NCBI RefSeq assembly: GCF_000633935.1
Contig: NZ_KK214997.1
Coordinates: 1 to 64,000, forward strand
Reading direction: 5' to 3'
DNA: 64,000 bases
Origin: Ectothiorhodospira haloalkaliphila ATCC 51935
GTDB taxonomy: Bacteria > Pseudomonadota > Gammaproteobacteria > Ectothiorhodospirales > Ectothiorhodospiraceae
The notes beneath the pieces are model-generated. The model saw nothing but the letters and a program-made list of their open reading frames with translations, did no database searches and was not told where the DNA came from. Below, piece after piece: positions 43,321 through 52,466 of this stretch. The position numbers and the translations under genes are program-made. Every line of letters starts with the position of its first letter. Position 1 is the first letter of the stretch.

Positions 43321-43630
43321 GTGTCCTGTGACCGTGGTCGGTCCTTGCGGTTCATCGAGTGGGTCGGTCGAACGGGAAGCTCGACGCCTGATCTGTTATA
43401 TGATTTTGCTCATGAGCGCCTAAAACAGGCATGGGATTCACCACGTGCCCTCTTTCACCTTACCGGAGACAAAACCATGATGGCCAGCACCCGCATGGCC
43501 CCTGATGCTGCTTGGGTTATCGCACCGATCTGTTTCATGTTAACAATGTGAGCGCCGCCCACCTGAGTATCTGCCCCGACTGCCGCACCGGCGCCATGGG
43601 CATGACGGCCATGACACCCCCGGAGACCCG
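43321..43630 (+). other. Intergenic region between efflux adaptor and mobB; two tiny frames
   Basis: No recognisable gene lies here. Two short frames have plausible starts: 43478-43552 (24 codons, GGAG upstream) and 43548-43634 (28 codons, SAAHLSICPDCRTG with a CxxC). The second overlaps the mobB start by ATGA, so it could serve translational coupling. Neither resembles a known protein. Confidence 0.3.
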
Positions 43631-44191
43631 ATGACCACGAGCACCCTGCCCTTGCTGGGCTTCGCCGCCTGGAGCGGCACGGGCAAGACGACCCTGCTGG
43701 TACAACTCATCCCCCTGCTCAGGGCCCGGGGACTGCGCATTGCCATGATCAAGCATGCCCACCATGCCTTCGACGTGGACAAGCCGGGCAAGGACAGCTT
43801 CGAACTGCGCAAGGCCGGCGCGGCCCAGATGCTCATCGCTTCCCGTCACCGCTTTGCCCTGATGGTGGACGCGGAAGAACCCCAAGAACCGGATCTCCGG
43901 ACCCTGGTGGAACACCTGGACCCGGCACGTTCAGATCTGATCCTGGTGGAGGGATTCAAGTCGGAGTGCTTCCCCAAGATCGAACTATACCGCCCCTCCC
44001 TGAGCCAGCCACCGCTGCATCCGGACGATCCGGACATCATCGCCGTGGCCACGGATGCGCCCGGCTCCCTCAACACCCCCCTGCCGATTCTGGATCTGAA
44101 CAACCCGGAGGCCATCGCTGAATTCATTCTGGACTGGGCCAGATCAGGGACGCATCCCGCACAACAGTACAGGGCATCGACGCAGCGCTGA
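43631..44191 (+). CDS. mobB: Molybdopterin-guanine dinucleotide biosynthesis protein MobB
   Basis: The 186-residue GTPase has the P-loop GFAAWSGTGKTTLL, KHAHHAFDVDKPGKDS and LILVEGFKSECFPKIELYR, which identify MobB. It binds GTP and supports MobA in attaching GMP to molybdopterin for molybdoenzymes. It ends convergent with the histidine kinase gene, 30 bases away. Confidence 0.92.
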   Translation: MTTSTLPLLGFAAWSGTGKTTLLVQLIPLLRARGLRIAMIKHAHHAFDVDKPGKDSFELRKAGAAQMLIASRHRFALMVDAEEPQEPDLRTLVEHLDPARSDLILVEGFKSECFPKIELYRPSLSQPPLHPDDPDIIAVATDAPGSLNTPLPILDLNNPEAIAEFILDWARSGTHPAQQYRASTQR

Positions 44192-44221
44192 GCGCAGCGG
44201 CAGGATTGTGTTCAAGGGCAA

Positions 44222-46783
44222 CTAGCCAAGCCAGGCATCCACTTCGGCCAGAAAGCCTTCCACGTCCAGGGGCTTGGTGAGATGACCCTGAAATCCCGCC
44301 TCACTGAGCTTGGCCGAGTCCCGCTGGGAAGCGTAGGCCGTCAGGGCCAGCACGGGTATATCGAACGTTTCCGGGTGCTGCTTCAGACGATCGAGCACCT
44401 GAAAGCCGTTCATGTGTGGCATGTTGATGTCCATGAGGATCAAATCCGGTCGTTGCGCACGGGCCAACTCCAGGCCCGTGCCCGAGGTGTGCGCTCCGAT
44501 GAGCCGCACGCCCTGGCGCCGCCGTTTGAGGATCTGTTCCACAAGATTGAGATTGGAGGGGTTGTCATCCACATAGAGCACGGTGTGGCGGATCACCTGA
44601 TCTTCCGTCGTGCCATGCGGATCTGGAGTCCGTGCGGTACTGATCTCTCCTGTGGCTTCCGGATGATCGTCCTCGGGCACGGGGAGTTCAATCCAGAAGG
44701 TGCTGCCCTCGTCCTGCGTACTGATGACACCGATCTGGCCGCCCATGGCCTGGATCATGCTGCGCGACAGGGACAGTCCGATGCCGGTCCCCTCCATCCC
44801 GGTGGCATCAGCCCCCAGCCGGTTGAAGGGTTCGAACAACTGGGCCTGACGGGCCTCGCTGATACCTGGGCCCGTATCCTCAACGCCAATACGCAGTATC
44901 CTTTCGGCCTCCTTGGGCCAATAGTGAAGTTGAACCCGGCCGCCATCCCGGTTGTACTTCACGGCATTGGATAGCAGGTTGATCAGCACCTGCTTGAGTC
45001 GCACCCGGTCGGCCCACACTCGCTGGCCAGCCGGCTCCCCCAGATCCACGACGATGCCTCGCTGATCCGCCAGAGGCATGACCAGTTGCGCACATTCTTC
45101 CACCACCTCTTCCAGCCCCAGATTTTCGGGAGACAGATCCATGCGCCCCGATTCCACCTTGGCCAGATCCAGCACCTGATTGATCAGGGCCAACAGGTGC
45201 CGCCCCCCCTTGAGGATCTCCTGAAGGTTTTCCTGTTGCTCCTCACCCAGGCTGGGATCCGCTTCCAGCAGTTGCGAGAAACCCAGAATGGCATTCATGG
45301 GGGTGCGCAACTCGTGGCTCATGGCAGACAGAAACTCCGACTTGGCCCGGTTGGCATATTCAGCTTCATCCTTGGCCTGACGCATGGCGGTCTCGGCGCG
45401 CTTGATCTCCGAGACATCCACATGACTGACCACCACATGTTCCGGCTGCTCCGTCTCGTGTCGAAGCGATGAGACTCGCAGGATGTAGTAATCATTTCCC
45501 ATGTCATAGTCAGCCTCGTAGGCATCGCTCTCACCCCGCAGCACCTGACGGATACCATCAGCGATCGCCCGAACGCTTTCCTCGCCCTCGGCAATGGCCC
45601 GATCGCAGATTTCCAGGTAATTCACGCCTTCCGCCACACGACCGTTCACCCCGCCGTTGCTGTTGGCAAATTCCCGCCAGGCACGATTAACGGTAATGAT
45701 GTCTCCGCGACGATCCAGGACGCAGATGCTGGACTTGAGGGAATCGATGATGGACTGAGTGAATAGCAGATCCCGGTGTTCGCGATCGCGCAGGGACTGT
45801 TCGGCCCGCCGGCGCCGGGTGATGTCTCGATTGACGGCCCGACGCCCCAGGTATTCGCCGCTCTCAGCCACCACTGGAAGGCATTCATGCTCGATCCAGC
45901 GCTCTTCGCCATTGCGATGGCGGATGCGAAACTCCATCTGATGCCTGGGCAACGAGGCACCATCCGCATTGATTTCGTCCATGTGGGCCTGCCAGCGCGC
46001 GGCGTCCTCGGGAGGCATGAGCCTCTTGAGCAGTTCCGGATCCCTGAGAAAGTCCTTCCGGGTATAGCCGCTCACGGCCTCACAGGCCGGCGAGACATAC
46101 TTGAGGCTGCCATCGGCGCCATACCAGTAATCCCAGTCCGGCGAGTAATCGGCAGCAATGCGGTAGCGCCGCTCACTGGCCTCCAGGGCCTGCAGGGCCG
46201 CCTCCAGACGGGCCTCGGCATCCTTGTGGACGCTCAGGTCCACCAGCACGCAGGCGAAGTCCGAATCCCGCCCGTCTCGCCCCGGGAGCCGATGCACGTG
46301 CAGATCCCCCGGAAAGGCACGGCCCTCCTGATGCCTGAGCTGTATGTCCCTGAGCACGGCCTCACCTTCTCGGCCCGCCTCCTCAAGGGTGCGGTTCACG
46401 TGGTCCAGCCCCTGCACATGAAACAGACGCCTTAGCAGTTGCCCGCGCATCTGTTGAGTGGAGAGCCCGAACTGGTCCACGGCCCTTTGATTGGCATCCA
46501 GGATGATACCGGTCGGGTCCACCACCAGGGCCGCCAGGGGCAGGCCGTGAAACAGGGCGGAATAGCATCCCTGAAGCTTCCAGGAGGTGAGCTGACTCTC
46601 GCGCAGTTCGGCGTTCTGGGTTTCCAGTTCCACCTGATAGGTGCGCAAGGTCTCGGTGAGTCTTGCCAGATCCACGTCGCCCGAAGCCAGCAGGCGTTCG
46701 GCCAGTTCAAAATCCCCTGACTTCAGGGCCTGTGCCGCCTGTTCCCTGACCCGCTTGTCCCGCCTGTCATCGGGTTCGTTCAT
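44222..46783 (-). CDS. Soluble hybrid sensor histidine kinase (PAS repeats, HisKA, HATPase, REC)
   Basis: The 853-residue protein has no membrane segment. After a helical start there are three PAS-type domains (about 75-195, 205-330 and 345-460; one with the GYTRKDFLRDPELL loop). Then follow HisKA with SHELRTPMNAILGFSQLL (His near 490), the ATPase (NLLSNAVKYNRDGG, DTGPGISEA, GTGIGLSLS) and a C-terminal receiver with LILMDINMPHMNG (Asp near 781). ATG 46783 has AAGG upstream. It is the third gene of the luxP-like operon, 90 bases after the cyclase, so it may be the phosphotransfer arm of that system. An Hpt protein or final regulator is not encoded nearby. Confidence 0.9.
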   Translation of the reverse strand: MNEPDDRRDKRVREQAAQALKSGDFELAERLLASGDVDLARLTETLRTYQVELETQNAELRESQLTSWKLQGCYSALFHGLPLAALVVDPTGIILDANQRAVDQFGLSTQQMRGQLLRRLFHVQGLDHVNRTLEEAGREGEAVLRDIQLRHQEGRAFPGDLHVHRLPGRDGRDSDFACVLVDLSVHKDAEARLEAALQALEASERRYRIAADYSPDWDYWYGADGSLKYVSPACEAVSGYTRKDFLRDPELLKRLMPPEDAARWQAHMDEINADGASLPRHQMEFRIRHRNGEERWIEHECLPVVAESGEYLGRRAVNRDITRRRRAEQSLRDREHRDLLFTQSIIDSLKSSICVLDRRGDIITVNRAWREFANSNGGVNGRVAEGVNYLEICDRAIAEGEESVRAIADGIRQVLRGESDAYEADYDMGNDYYILRVSSLRHETEQPEHVVVSHVDVSEIKRAETAMRQAKDEAEYANRAKSEFLSAMSHELRTPMNAILGFSQLLEADPSLGEEQQENLQEILKGGRHLLALINQVLDLAKVESGRMDLSPENLGLEEVVEECAQLVMPLADQRGIVVDLGEPAGQRVWADRVRLKQVLINLLSNAVKYNRDGGRVQLHYWPKEAERILRIGVEDTGPGISEARQAQLFEPFNRLGADATGMEGTGIGLSLSRSMIQAMGGQIGVISTQDEGSTFWIELPVPEDDHPEATGEISTARTPDPHGTTEDQVIRHTVLYVDDNPSNLNLVEQILKRRRQGVRLIGAHTSGTGLELARAQRPDLILMDINMPHMNGFQVLDRLKQHPETFDIPVLALTAYASQRDSAKLSEAGFQGHLTKPLDVEGFLAEVDAWLG

Positions 46784-46873
46784 GTTTCGCCTTCTTGCTC
46801 CGTTCAAATGCCCACTGCAGTCACACAGAAGCCTGCTGCATCGCAGCATTCTGACACCAGCACAAGTTCCAGA

Positions 46874-48472
46874 CTAGCCGGTCTCGAAGAAATGGTAGCG
46901 GTTCTTGCCCGACTCCTTCGCCCGATACATGGCCTGGTCTGCATGTCGCAAAAGCGTATCCGGATCGGCCTGGTCCGTGGGATAAAAGGTCACACCCACG
47001 CTGGCGGAAATCTCCAAGCGTTGACCTTCGATGGTCACCGGCTCTGCCACCGCCTCCAGTAACCGGGAGAGGGCCTGATGCGCCTGCTCCATGGTTCGTA
47101 CGTTGTTAAAAAGGATGACGAATTCATCCCCTCCCAGACGCGCCAGGGTATCATCAACCCGCAGCAGGTTGCGCAGGCGCGCCGTGATGGCCAGCAGCAG
47201 TTGATCCCCCATGGCGTGGCCATGATGATCGTTGATGGGCTTGAAGCCGTCCAGATCCAGGTAGCAGATCGCCAGAGGCCAACCATTGCGCCGGCTGCGG
47301 GCGATGGCCTGGTCCATGCGGTCAGCCAGCAGACGCCGGTTGGGCACCCCGGTCAGAGGATCATAGTGGGCAATCCTGTCCAGTTCCGTCTGATGCTTGC
47401 CGATCCGCTCGATCAGATCGTTGAACGCACCCACCACCTGCCCCAGCTCATCGTAACGATGCATCCGGGGAACTGCCAGGGGGCTGAAGGGCCCCGCGGG
47501 GGATTGTCGCGTCTGCAGGGAGAGATCCCGCATGGGAATGGCGATGGAACGGGTCAGAAACACCAGCAACCCGCCCATCACCAGCAAAATGAGCGCACCG
47601 AGCATGGACACGGTTCGAATGAGGATGGATCCCTCCTCGCCTGCACCCTCTGTACTCATGACGATGCCGACATCGGCCTCCACACTGTCCGGTTCGAGCA
47701 ATCGCCAGGCCACACGGCATTGATTCAGTATCGCGATCTGCTCAGGAGCGCCGATGGGTACATCTTCGAGGTTTGCAATCTGCATGGCCACCTCCGAAGG
47801 GCCGGGAAATAGCTGCCCGTCCAGCACCAGCGCCACACCCGTGAGATTCGCCCGAGCACGAATCTCCGTGAACAGGGAGACCCGTGCCGAAAGCGCCACC
47901 AGGCCGAGTAACTGCCCCACCATCCGACCCGAGTCAGGGTCCCGGAAACTCTCTTGCGTGACCACCGCCATGATGGACTCCCCTTCTCCCGTCTCGACCG
48001 CCACAAGCCGGCTGGGGGTGGCGACGGTGGCCTGTTCCTGATGCGCAAGCCATCGAATCAGGGCGTCACTGTGTCGAAGCGCAAAACCGCCCGCCACCCA
48101 GGGGAGTTCGTCCTCACGGGTGATCACCAGGGCGTCGAACAGGCTGCGCCCCTGCAAGCGATCGTGAAGGTTGATCAGGTGCATGGCGGCTTCAGGGTCA
48201 TCGGCGTACACCGCCTCTCGCAAGGCCGGAAGCCTCACAAGCTCGCTGGCCACCCGCTCGGCGGATTCAATCTCCTTGTCCAGAATCAGGGAGGCAATGG
48301 CGGCACTGCCATCGAAGCTGCGGTGCACCTCCTGCAGGTTGGCCTGACGGGCCCCCTGAATGGTGAGCATCACCGCCAGCCCGGCAATCAGCATCATCGC
48401 CAGGCCCACGGCCAGAATGATGGTTCGGGTGAGTGTGGGGCGACAAAGTTGGGTCCCAAGGGAGGTGAACAT
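46874..48472 (-). CDS. Membrane diguanylate cyclase with LuxQ-like periplasmic sensor
   Basis: The 532-residue protein has a membrane helix at about 17-40, a periplasmic region (~41-290), a second helix (~293-315), a HAMP-like part and a GGDEF domain. The active site RLGGDEFVILF (GGDEF near 446-450) is intact, and the inhibitory RxxD site (RVDD, five residues before) is present. The periplasmic part resembles the LuxQ sensor domain in order and motifs (SFRDPDSGRMVGQLLGLVALS; LTGVALVLDGQLFPG), and the gene follows the LuxP-like gene by 14 bases. It probably makes c-di-GMP under control of the LuxP-like protein; here the kinase of Vibrio LuxQ is replaced by GGDEF. Confidence 0.88.
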   Translation of the reverse strand: MFTSLGTQLCRPTLTRTIILAVGLAMMLIAGLAVMLTIQGARQANLQEVHRSFDGSAAIASLILDKEIESAERVASELVRLPALREAVYADDPEAAMHLINLHDRLQGRSLFDALVITREDELPWVAGGFALRHSDALIRWLAHQEQATVATPSRLVAVETGEGESIMAVVTQESFRDPDSGRMVGQLLGLVALSARVSLFTEIRARANLTGVALVLDGQLFPGPSEVAMQIANLEDVPIGAPEQIAILNQCRVAWRLLEPDSVEADVGIVMSTEGAGEEGSILIRTVSMLGALILLVMGGLLVFLTRSIAIPMRDLSLQTRQSPAGPFSPLAVPRMHRYDELGQVVGAFNDLIERIGKHQTELDRIAHYDPLTGVPNRRLLADRMDQAIARSRRNGWPLAICYLDLDGFKPINDHHGHAMGDQLLLAITARLRNLLRVDDTLARLGGDEFVILFNNVRTMEQAHQALSRLLEAVAEPVTIEGQRLEISASVGVTFYPTDQADPDTLLRHADQAMYRAKESGKNRYHFFETG

Positions 48473-48486
48473 GATCCCCGGTCGTC

Positions 48487-49641
48487 CTAGTGACGCACTA
48501 AGTCGGGCACACCGGAGTAACGGAAGGCGCGCTGCATCAATGCCTCCAGTTCTTCGGCAGGAGTATCCCGTGTCACCAGGTGCATTCCCCCCGAATAGAT
48601 CTGCGGGATCTCGTGCCCCATGCCACGAACCTGGAGTGCGATGGCCTCGGCCATGGCCACACCTGCATCATCGTTCAGGCGCATCACCGTTGCCGACAAG
48701 GTGCCTTCACGGATGGCCTGCAGTTCCGCGCCACCGCCACCCCAACCGGTCACCTGCACATCGGCGCGCGCCTGGGAAACGAGGGTGCGCACCGAGGCCA
48801 GGGCCGTATCCGTGGTGCACGCAAAGATGAACCGCAAATCCCGGTGGCGCGCCAGGGCATCCAGCGTCGCCTGTTCGGCGATATCCACATTCTGATCGGT
48901 CAGATAGGTATCACGCAGTCGTGGCGCCGACGCATCCACAAGGGATCGGGTCAGGGTATCTCCACGGGCGCGACTGACGTAGCCGTCCGTTCCATACAGC
49001 ACCACGATCTCATCGCCTTCCCGGGCCTGGGAACGAATATGGTCCAACAACAGATGCGAGCCCTGAAGATGATCGAAGCCCACATACATCAGGGGCTGCA
49101 GGCCATTCCAGGCGCGCACGGGGGTGGTGATGTTCTGCAGGATGATATGGGGCCTCTCGGCCCCTGGGGCCCGCGCCAGCAACCGATCAATCAAGGCCAT
49201 ATGCGCGGGAGTATCCAGGGTGTAGATGAGAAAGTCCGGTTCATGGGCCAGGGCCTCCCGCAACTGCTGCACCTGCAGAACGGCCTGATCCCGTGCATCA
49301 CCACTGAAAAACACCCGCAAATCCAGAGGTAGATCCAGTTCACGGGCCCGACCTTCGAAGGCCACCAGGTTACGCCGCCAGTAATCGGAGATCTGTAATC
49401 CCGGGTAGATCACGGACACCGTCACCGGGACATCAGGCCTCTGCTCGGCGGGTATCGATCTGCCTGATTCGCTCACCCGGCGTTCAAAGGCGTGCATCAA
49501 CGGACGCTGTTCAGCATGCCTTTCCAGAAAAGCCTCCATCGGCCAGTATTCGCGCAGATCCTGAGCGCTGGCAGGCAAGCCCAACCCCAGCAGCATCAGC
49601 GCCAGGTAACATCGCTCCAGGAGGCCTTTCCCCTTCGGCAT
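48487..49641 (-). CDS. luxP: LuxP-like autoinducer-2 periplasmic binding protein
   Basis: The 384-residue protein has a signal peptide (cut near ASA-QD) and a type I periplasmic binding fold. It matches Vibrio LuxP, not a general ribose-binding protein: YPGLQISDYWRRN, ILQNITTPVRAWNGLQPLMYVGFDH (quoted in part), GYVSRARGDTL, FACTTDTAL, GWGGGGAEL and VMRLNDDAG. The AI-2 contacts known from Vibrio harveyi LuxP (Gln77, Ser79, Trp82, Asn159, Arg215, Thr266, Asp267, Trp289, Arg310) all have counterparts: Gln83, Ser85, Trp88, Asn170, Arg226, Thr277, Asp278, Trp300, Arg321, at constant offsets of 6 and then 11. It is first in an operon with a diguanylate cyclase and a hybrid kinase. Confidence 0.9.
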   Translation of the reverse strand: MPKGKGLLERCYLALMLLGLGLPASAQDLREYWPMEAFLERHAEQRPLMHAFERRVSESGRSIPAEQRPDVPVTVSVIYPGLQISDYWRRNLVAFEGRARELDLPLDLRVFFSGDARDQAVLQVQQLREALAHEPDFLIYTLDTPAHMALIDRLLARAPGAERPHIILQNITTPVRAWNGLQPLMYVGFDHLQGSHLLLDHIRSQAREGDEIVVLYGTDGYVSRARGDTLTRSLVDASAPRLRDTYLTDQNVDIAEQATLDALARHRDLRFIFACTTDTALASVRTLVSQARADVQVTGWGGGGAELQAIREGTLSATVMRLNDDAGVAMAEAIALQVRGMGHEIPQIYSGGMHLVTRDTPAEELEALMQRAFRYSGVPDLVRH

Positions 49642-49797
49642 CGGACTCTTCTCCCCGCAAGGGTGTTGGGTTCACTATCTTAAAGCAACGGTAAGCGTTT
49701 GACAGACCAGCGGAACCTCAAAATGATACGCCGGTCCATGGGCCAGTGGGTCATATCGTGAATCCCGGGATGGGAACAGCTTTGGGGAGGCCTTGAT

Positions 49798-50202
49798 TTG
49801 TCCATCCGTATCTTCGTTTACGGCACCCTGCTCCGGGGGCTGTGCCGTCACGATGCATTGAAAACGGCCCGTTTTCTTGGGCCCGCCCACACCCGCGGGC
49901 AACTCTTCAACCTGGGTAGCTACCCGGGCCTCAAGACGGGCCAGGGCAAGGTCCATGGCGAGGTGTATGAGGTGGATCCACTCACGCTCTCCCGTCTCGA
50001 CCGCATCGAAGACTATGACCCGAAACACCCGGCGCATTCCCTGTATCTGCGGGTTCCCCGCGAAGTCACGCTGCAGGATGGACGTCGATTGCAGGCTCAC
50101 ACCTACCTGTACAACCGCCCTACCCGACCTGCGGATCGCATCCCCCATGGTGACTATCGGGCCCATTGCCTGCCCGCGGCGGGGTCGGGTCAAGACCCAT
50201 GA
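49798..50202 (+). CDS. Gamma-glutamylcyclotransferase-like protein (GGCT/YtfP family)
   Basis: The 134-residue protein starts IRIFVYGTLLRGLCRHD, the substrate-loop signature (YGTL-x-x-G) of the AIG2/GGCT-like family, with GEVYEVDPLTLSRLDRIEDYDP, which supplies the acidic catalytic residue. Members cyclise gamma-glutamyl amines or have unknown substrates. TTG 49798 is the start, with GGGGAGG upstream. It is divergent from luxP; the ~130 bases between should hold both promoters. Confidence 0.85.
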   Translation: MSIRIFVYGTLLRGLCRHDALKTARFLGPAHTRGQLFNLGSYPGLKTGQGKVHGEVYEVDPLTLSRLDRIEDYDPKHPAHSLYLRVPREVTLQDGRRLQAHTYLYNRPTRPADRIPHGDYRAHCLPAAGSGQDP

Positions 50203-50209
50203 TCCCGGC

Positions 50210-51661
50210 TCAGTGCCGCCAGAAGGCCGGCGTCAGCAACACCAGCAAGGTAAAGACCTCCAGGCGTCCAAGCAGCATGGCGAACATGAGCACCCACTTG
50301 GCCAGATCACTGATGGCCGCATAGTTCTCTGCCACTGCCCCCAGGCCCGGGCCCAGGTTGGTGATGGTGGCCGCCACCGCCGAAAAGGCCGTCACCTGAT
50401 CCAGCCCAGTGGCCATCAGGGTCAGCATCATCAAGGCGAACAGGGCAATGTAGGTCGCGAAAAAACCCCAGACTGCATCGATCACGCGATCCGGCACGGG
50501 TTTCCCACCCACCTTGATGGGCACCAGGGCCTGGGGATGCACCAGGCGAATCACCTCCCGATAGCCCTGCTTGATCAACAGCATGAATCGGATCACCTTG
50601 ATCCCACCGCCGGTGGACATGGCGCAACCGCCGATGAAAGCGGCCATGACGAGAAGCACCGGCAGGAAGATCGGCCAATGGGCGAAATCATCGGTGGTGA
50701 ATCCAGCCGTCGTACCGATGGAGACGGCCTGAAAGACGCCATGATGCAGTGCCTCTCCCCAGTGGCCGAAGTGCTGCTGAATGAGCAGGCTGGCAACCAC
50801 CACCATCATCAACGTTCCCATGATACCGAGGAACCAGCGCACCTCGGGTTCCTTGAGGTAATGGGTGAGGGATCGGGTACGCCAGGCCATGAAATGCATG
50901 GCAAAGTTGATGCCGGCAATGAGCATGAAAACCACACAGATCATGGAGATCACCGGGTTGTCAAAATGCCCGATGCTGGCGTCGTAGGTGGAGAACCCGC
51001 CGATGGCCACGGTGGAAAAACTGTGGCCGATGGCGTCGAACCAGTTCATCCCCGCCAGCCAGTAAGCCGACGCACAGGCCACCGTGAGTGACAGATAGAT
51101 ATACCAGAGGGCCTTGGCCGTCTCGGCGATGCGGGGGGTGAGTTTGTTGTCCTTGACCGGGCCCGGGGTTTCGGCACGGTAAAGCTGCATGCCCCCCACC
51201 CCGATCATGGGGAGAATGGCAACGGCCAGCACGATGATGCCCATGCCCCCCAACCATTGCAGTTGCTGGCGGTAAAAGCGGATCGACTCCGGCAGGTCAT
51301 CAATGCCCATCAGCACCGTTGCGCCGGTGGTCGTAAGCCCGGACATGCTCTCGAAGGCCGCATCGGTGAACGAGACGGCAGGGGCCTGGGACAGGCTCAG
51401 AGGCAAAGCCCCGGAGAGGCCCAGCACGGTCCAGAAGAGCACCACAATGAGAAAGCCATCCCGGGTGCGCAGATCCTGGCGGGAACGGCACACCGGCAGC
51501 CAGAGCAGCAACCCCAGCGCAAGCAACACACCAAAGGAGACCACGAACGGCAACAGCCCGCCGTCGTCGTAGATCACGGAGACAATGGCCGGGGGCAGCA
51601 TGGTCCCGCTGAAAAGCATCAGCAGCAGCCCGACAACGCGCAGCACGGAGGCCCAGTGCAT
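50210..51661 (-). CDS. trkH: TrkH-family potassium transporter subunit
   Basis: The 483-residue protein has the fourfold selectivity-filter repeats of TrkH/KtrB (SMSGLTTTGATVL; FSTVAIGGFSTY; VSIGTTAGFTTDD; ATITNLGPGLGAV) and about ten membrane segments. It forms the K+ channel of the Trk system, which works with TrkA; no trkA is next to it. K+ uptake is central to osmotic response in halophiles. The C-terminus is convergent with the GGCT-like gene, 7 bases away. Confidence 0.93.
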   Translation of the reverse strand: MHWASVLRVVGLLLMLFSGTMLPPAIVSVIYDDGGLLPFVVSFGVLLALGLLLWLPVCRSRQDLRTRDGFLIVVLFWTVLGLSGALPLSLSQAPAVSFTDAAFESMSGLTTTGATVLMGIDDLPESIRFYRQQLQWLGGMGIIVLAVAILPMIGVGGMQLYRAETPGPVKDNKLTPRIAETAKALWYIYLSLTVACASAYWLAGMNWFDAIGHSFSTVAIGGFSTYDASIGHFDNPVISMICVVFMLIAGINFAMHFMAWRTRSLTHYLKEPEVRWFLGIMGTLMMVVVASLLIQQHFGHWGEALHHGVFQAVSIGTTAGFTTDDFAHWPIFLPVLLVMAAFIGGCAMSTGGGIKVIRFMLLIKQGYREVIRLVHPQALVPIKVGGKPVPDRVIDAVWGFFATYIALFALMMLTLMATGLDQVTAFSAVAATITNLGPGLGAVAENYAAISDLAKWVLMFAMLLGRLEVFTLLVLLTPAFWRH

Positions 51662-51910
51662 GAAGAAACCCGGATGGTGAGCGGGCGCATAATGTACGCC
51701 ACCCGGGCCGCCCGGGCAAAGCCGACAGCCCGGGCAGCCGCCCCAAACGTCGTGGCCCGCGCTTGACCCCCGAAAAGCACACGACTAGGGTAAGTGCATA
51801 AGACATCGCCTCAATCGCATGCAGACGGGCCGATTTCCTCAGTGATTGTCTTGTGAGCGCGTCGGCCCTCTGACGGCATGCCGGTGGCCCGGTGGCCAAA
51901 GGAGCGTGAC

Positions 51911-52408
51911 TTGCCTCAGTCCTCACGACATTCAGGCCGTTTTTCGCTTACCCTTCGGGTGGCCGTCCCTGCAGTGCTGGCCCTGTTCCTGCTGCCCGTC
52001 CCCATCCTGGCCGAAGCCCCCAAACCCCACCTGGAAAGCACCACGGATCTTGCGCGGGCCGGATATTTCCAGTTGCGCTGGTCTCTCGATGAAGGCGAGG
52101 TGGACCATTTCCGCCTTGAGGAAGCCACGGAGGAGGACTTCTCCGACGCCCAGGTGTTCTACCAGGGGGCCGATGGCGCCACGGTGATCAGCGGGCGCAG
52201 CAACGGCACATTCCATTACCGGGTTCGGGCCCAGCTGGACGATGGCAGCCAGACCGATTGGAGCCAGACACAAAGTGTGGAGGTCAGGCACCACTCTATC
52301 GCCCAGGCCTTCGGGATCTTCACCCTGGGAGGGGTGGTCTTTCTGGCCACCGCCGGCGTCATCGCCTTCGGCACCCGGGCCAACCGGATCATCCCCAAGG
52401 ATTCATGA
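51911..52408 (+). CDS. Fibronectin type III-like exported protein with C-terminal membrane helix
   Basis: The 165-residue protein has a signal peptide (LTLRVAVPAVLALFLLPVPILA), one Fn3-like beta-sandwich (YFQLRWSLDEGEVDHFRLEEA to FHYRVRAQLDDGSQTDWSQ, given by its borders) and a C-terminal membrane helix (IFTLGGVVFLATAGVIAFG). TTG 51911 is chosen because AAAGGAG stands 6 bases upstream; an in-frame ATG at 51878 lacks a site. It precedes an SSS symporter gene by 58 bases. Function is unknown; it may help assemble that symporter. Confidence 0.7.
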   Translation: MPQSSRHSGRFSLTLRVAVPAVLALFLLPVPILAEAPKPHLESTTDLARAGYFQLRWSLDEGEVDHFRLEEATEEDFSDAQVFYQGADGATVISGRSNGTFHYRVRAQLDDGSQTDWSQTQSVEVRHHSIAQAFGIFTLGGVVFLATAGVIAFGTRANRIIPKDS

Positions 52409-52466
52409 CTCCGACTACGGTACATTCAGGGTCCGCCTGCTGGCGGGTCCGGCATGAGGAGCGCCT

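Noticed and set aside
48487-49641. General ribose- or galactose-binding protein
   Set aside because: The nine LuxP ligand residues and the long collinear similarity to LuxP, together with the adjacent LuxQ-like sensor protein, fit LuxP much better; no sugar ABC transporter genes are adjacent.
49877-51091. A 404-codon plus-strand open frame
   Set aside because: It is antisense to trkH and overlaps the GGCT-like gene; its composition (His, Gln, Gly rich) is that of a shadow frame.
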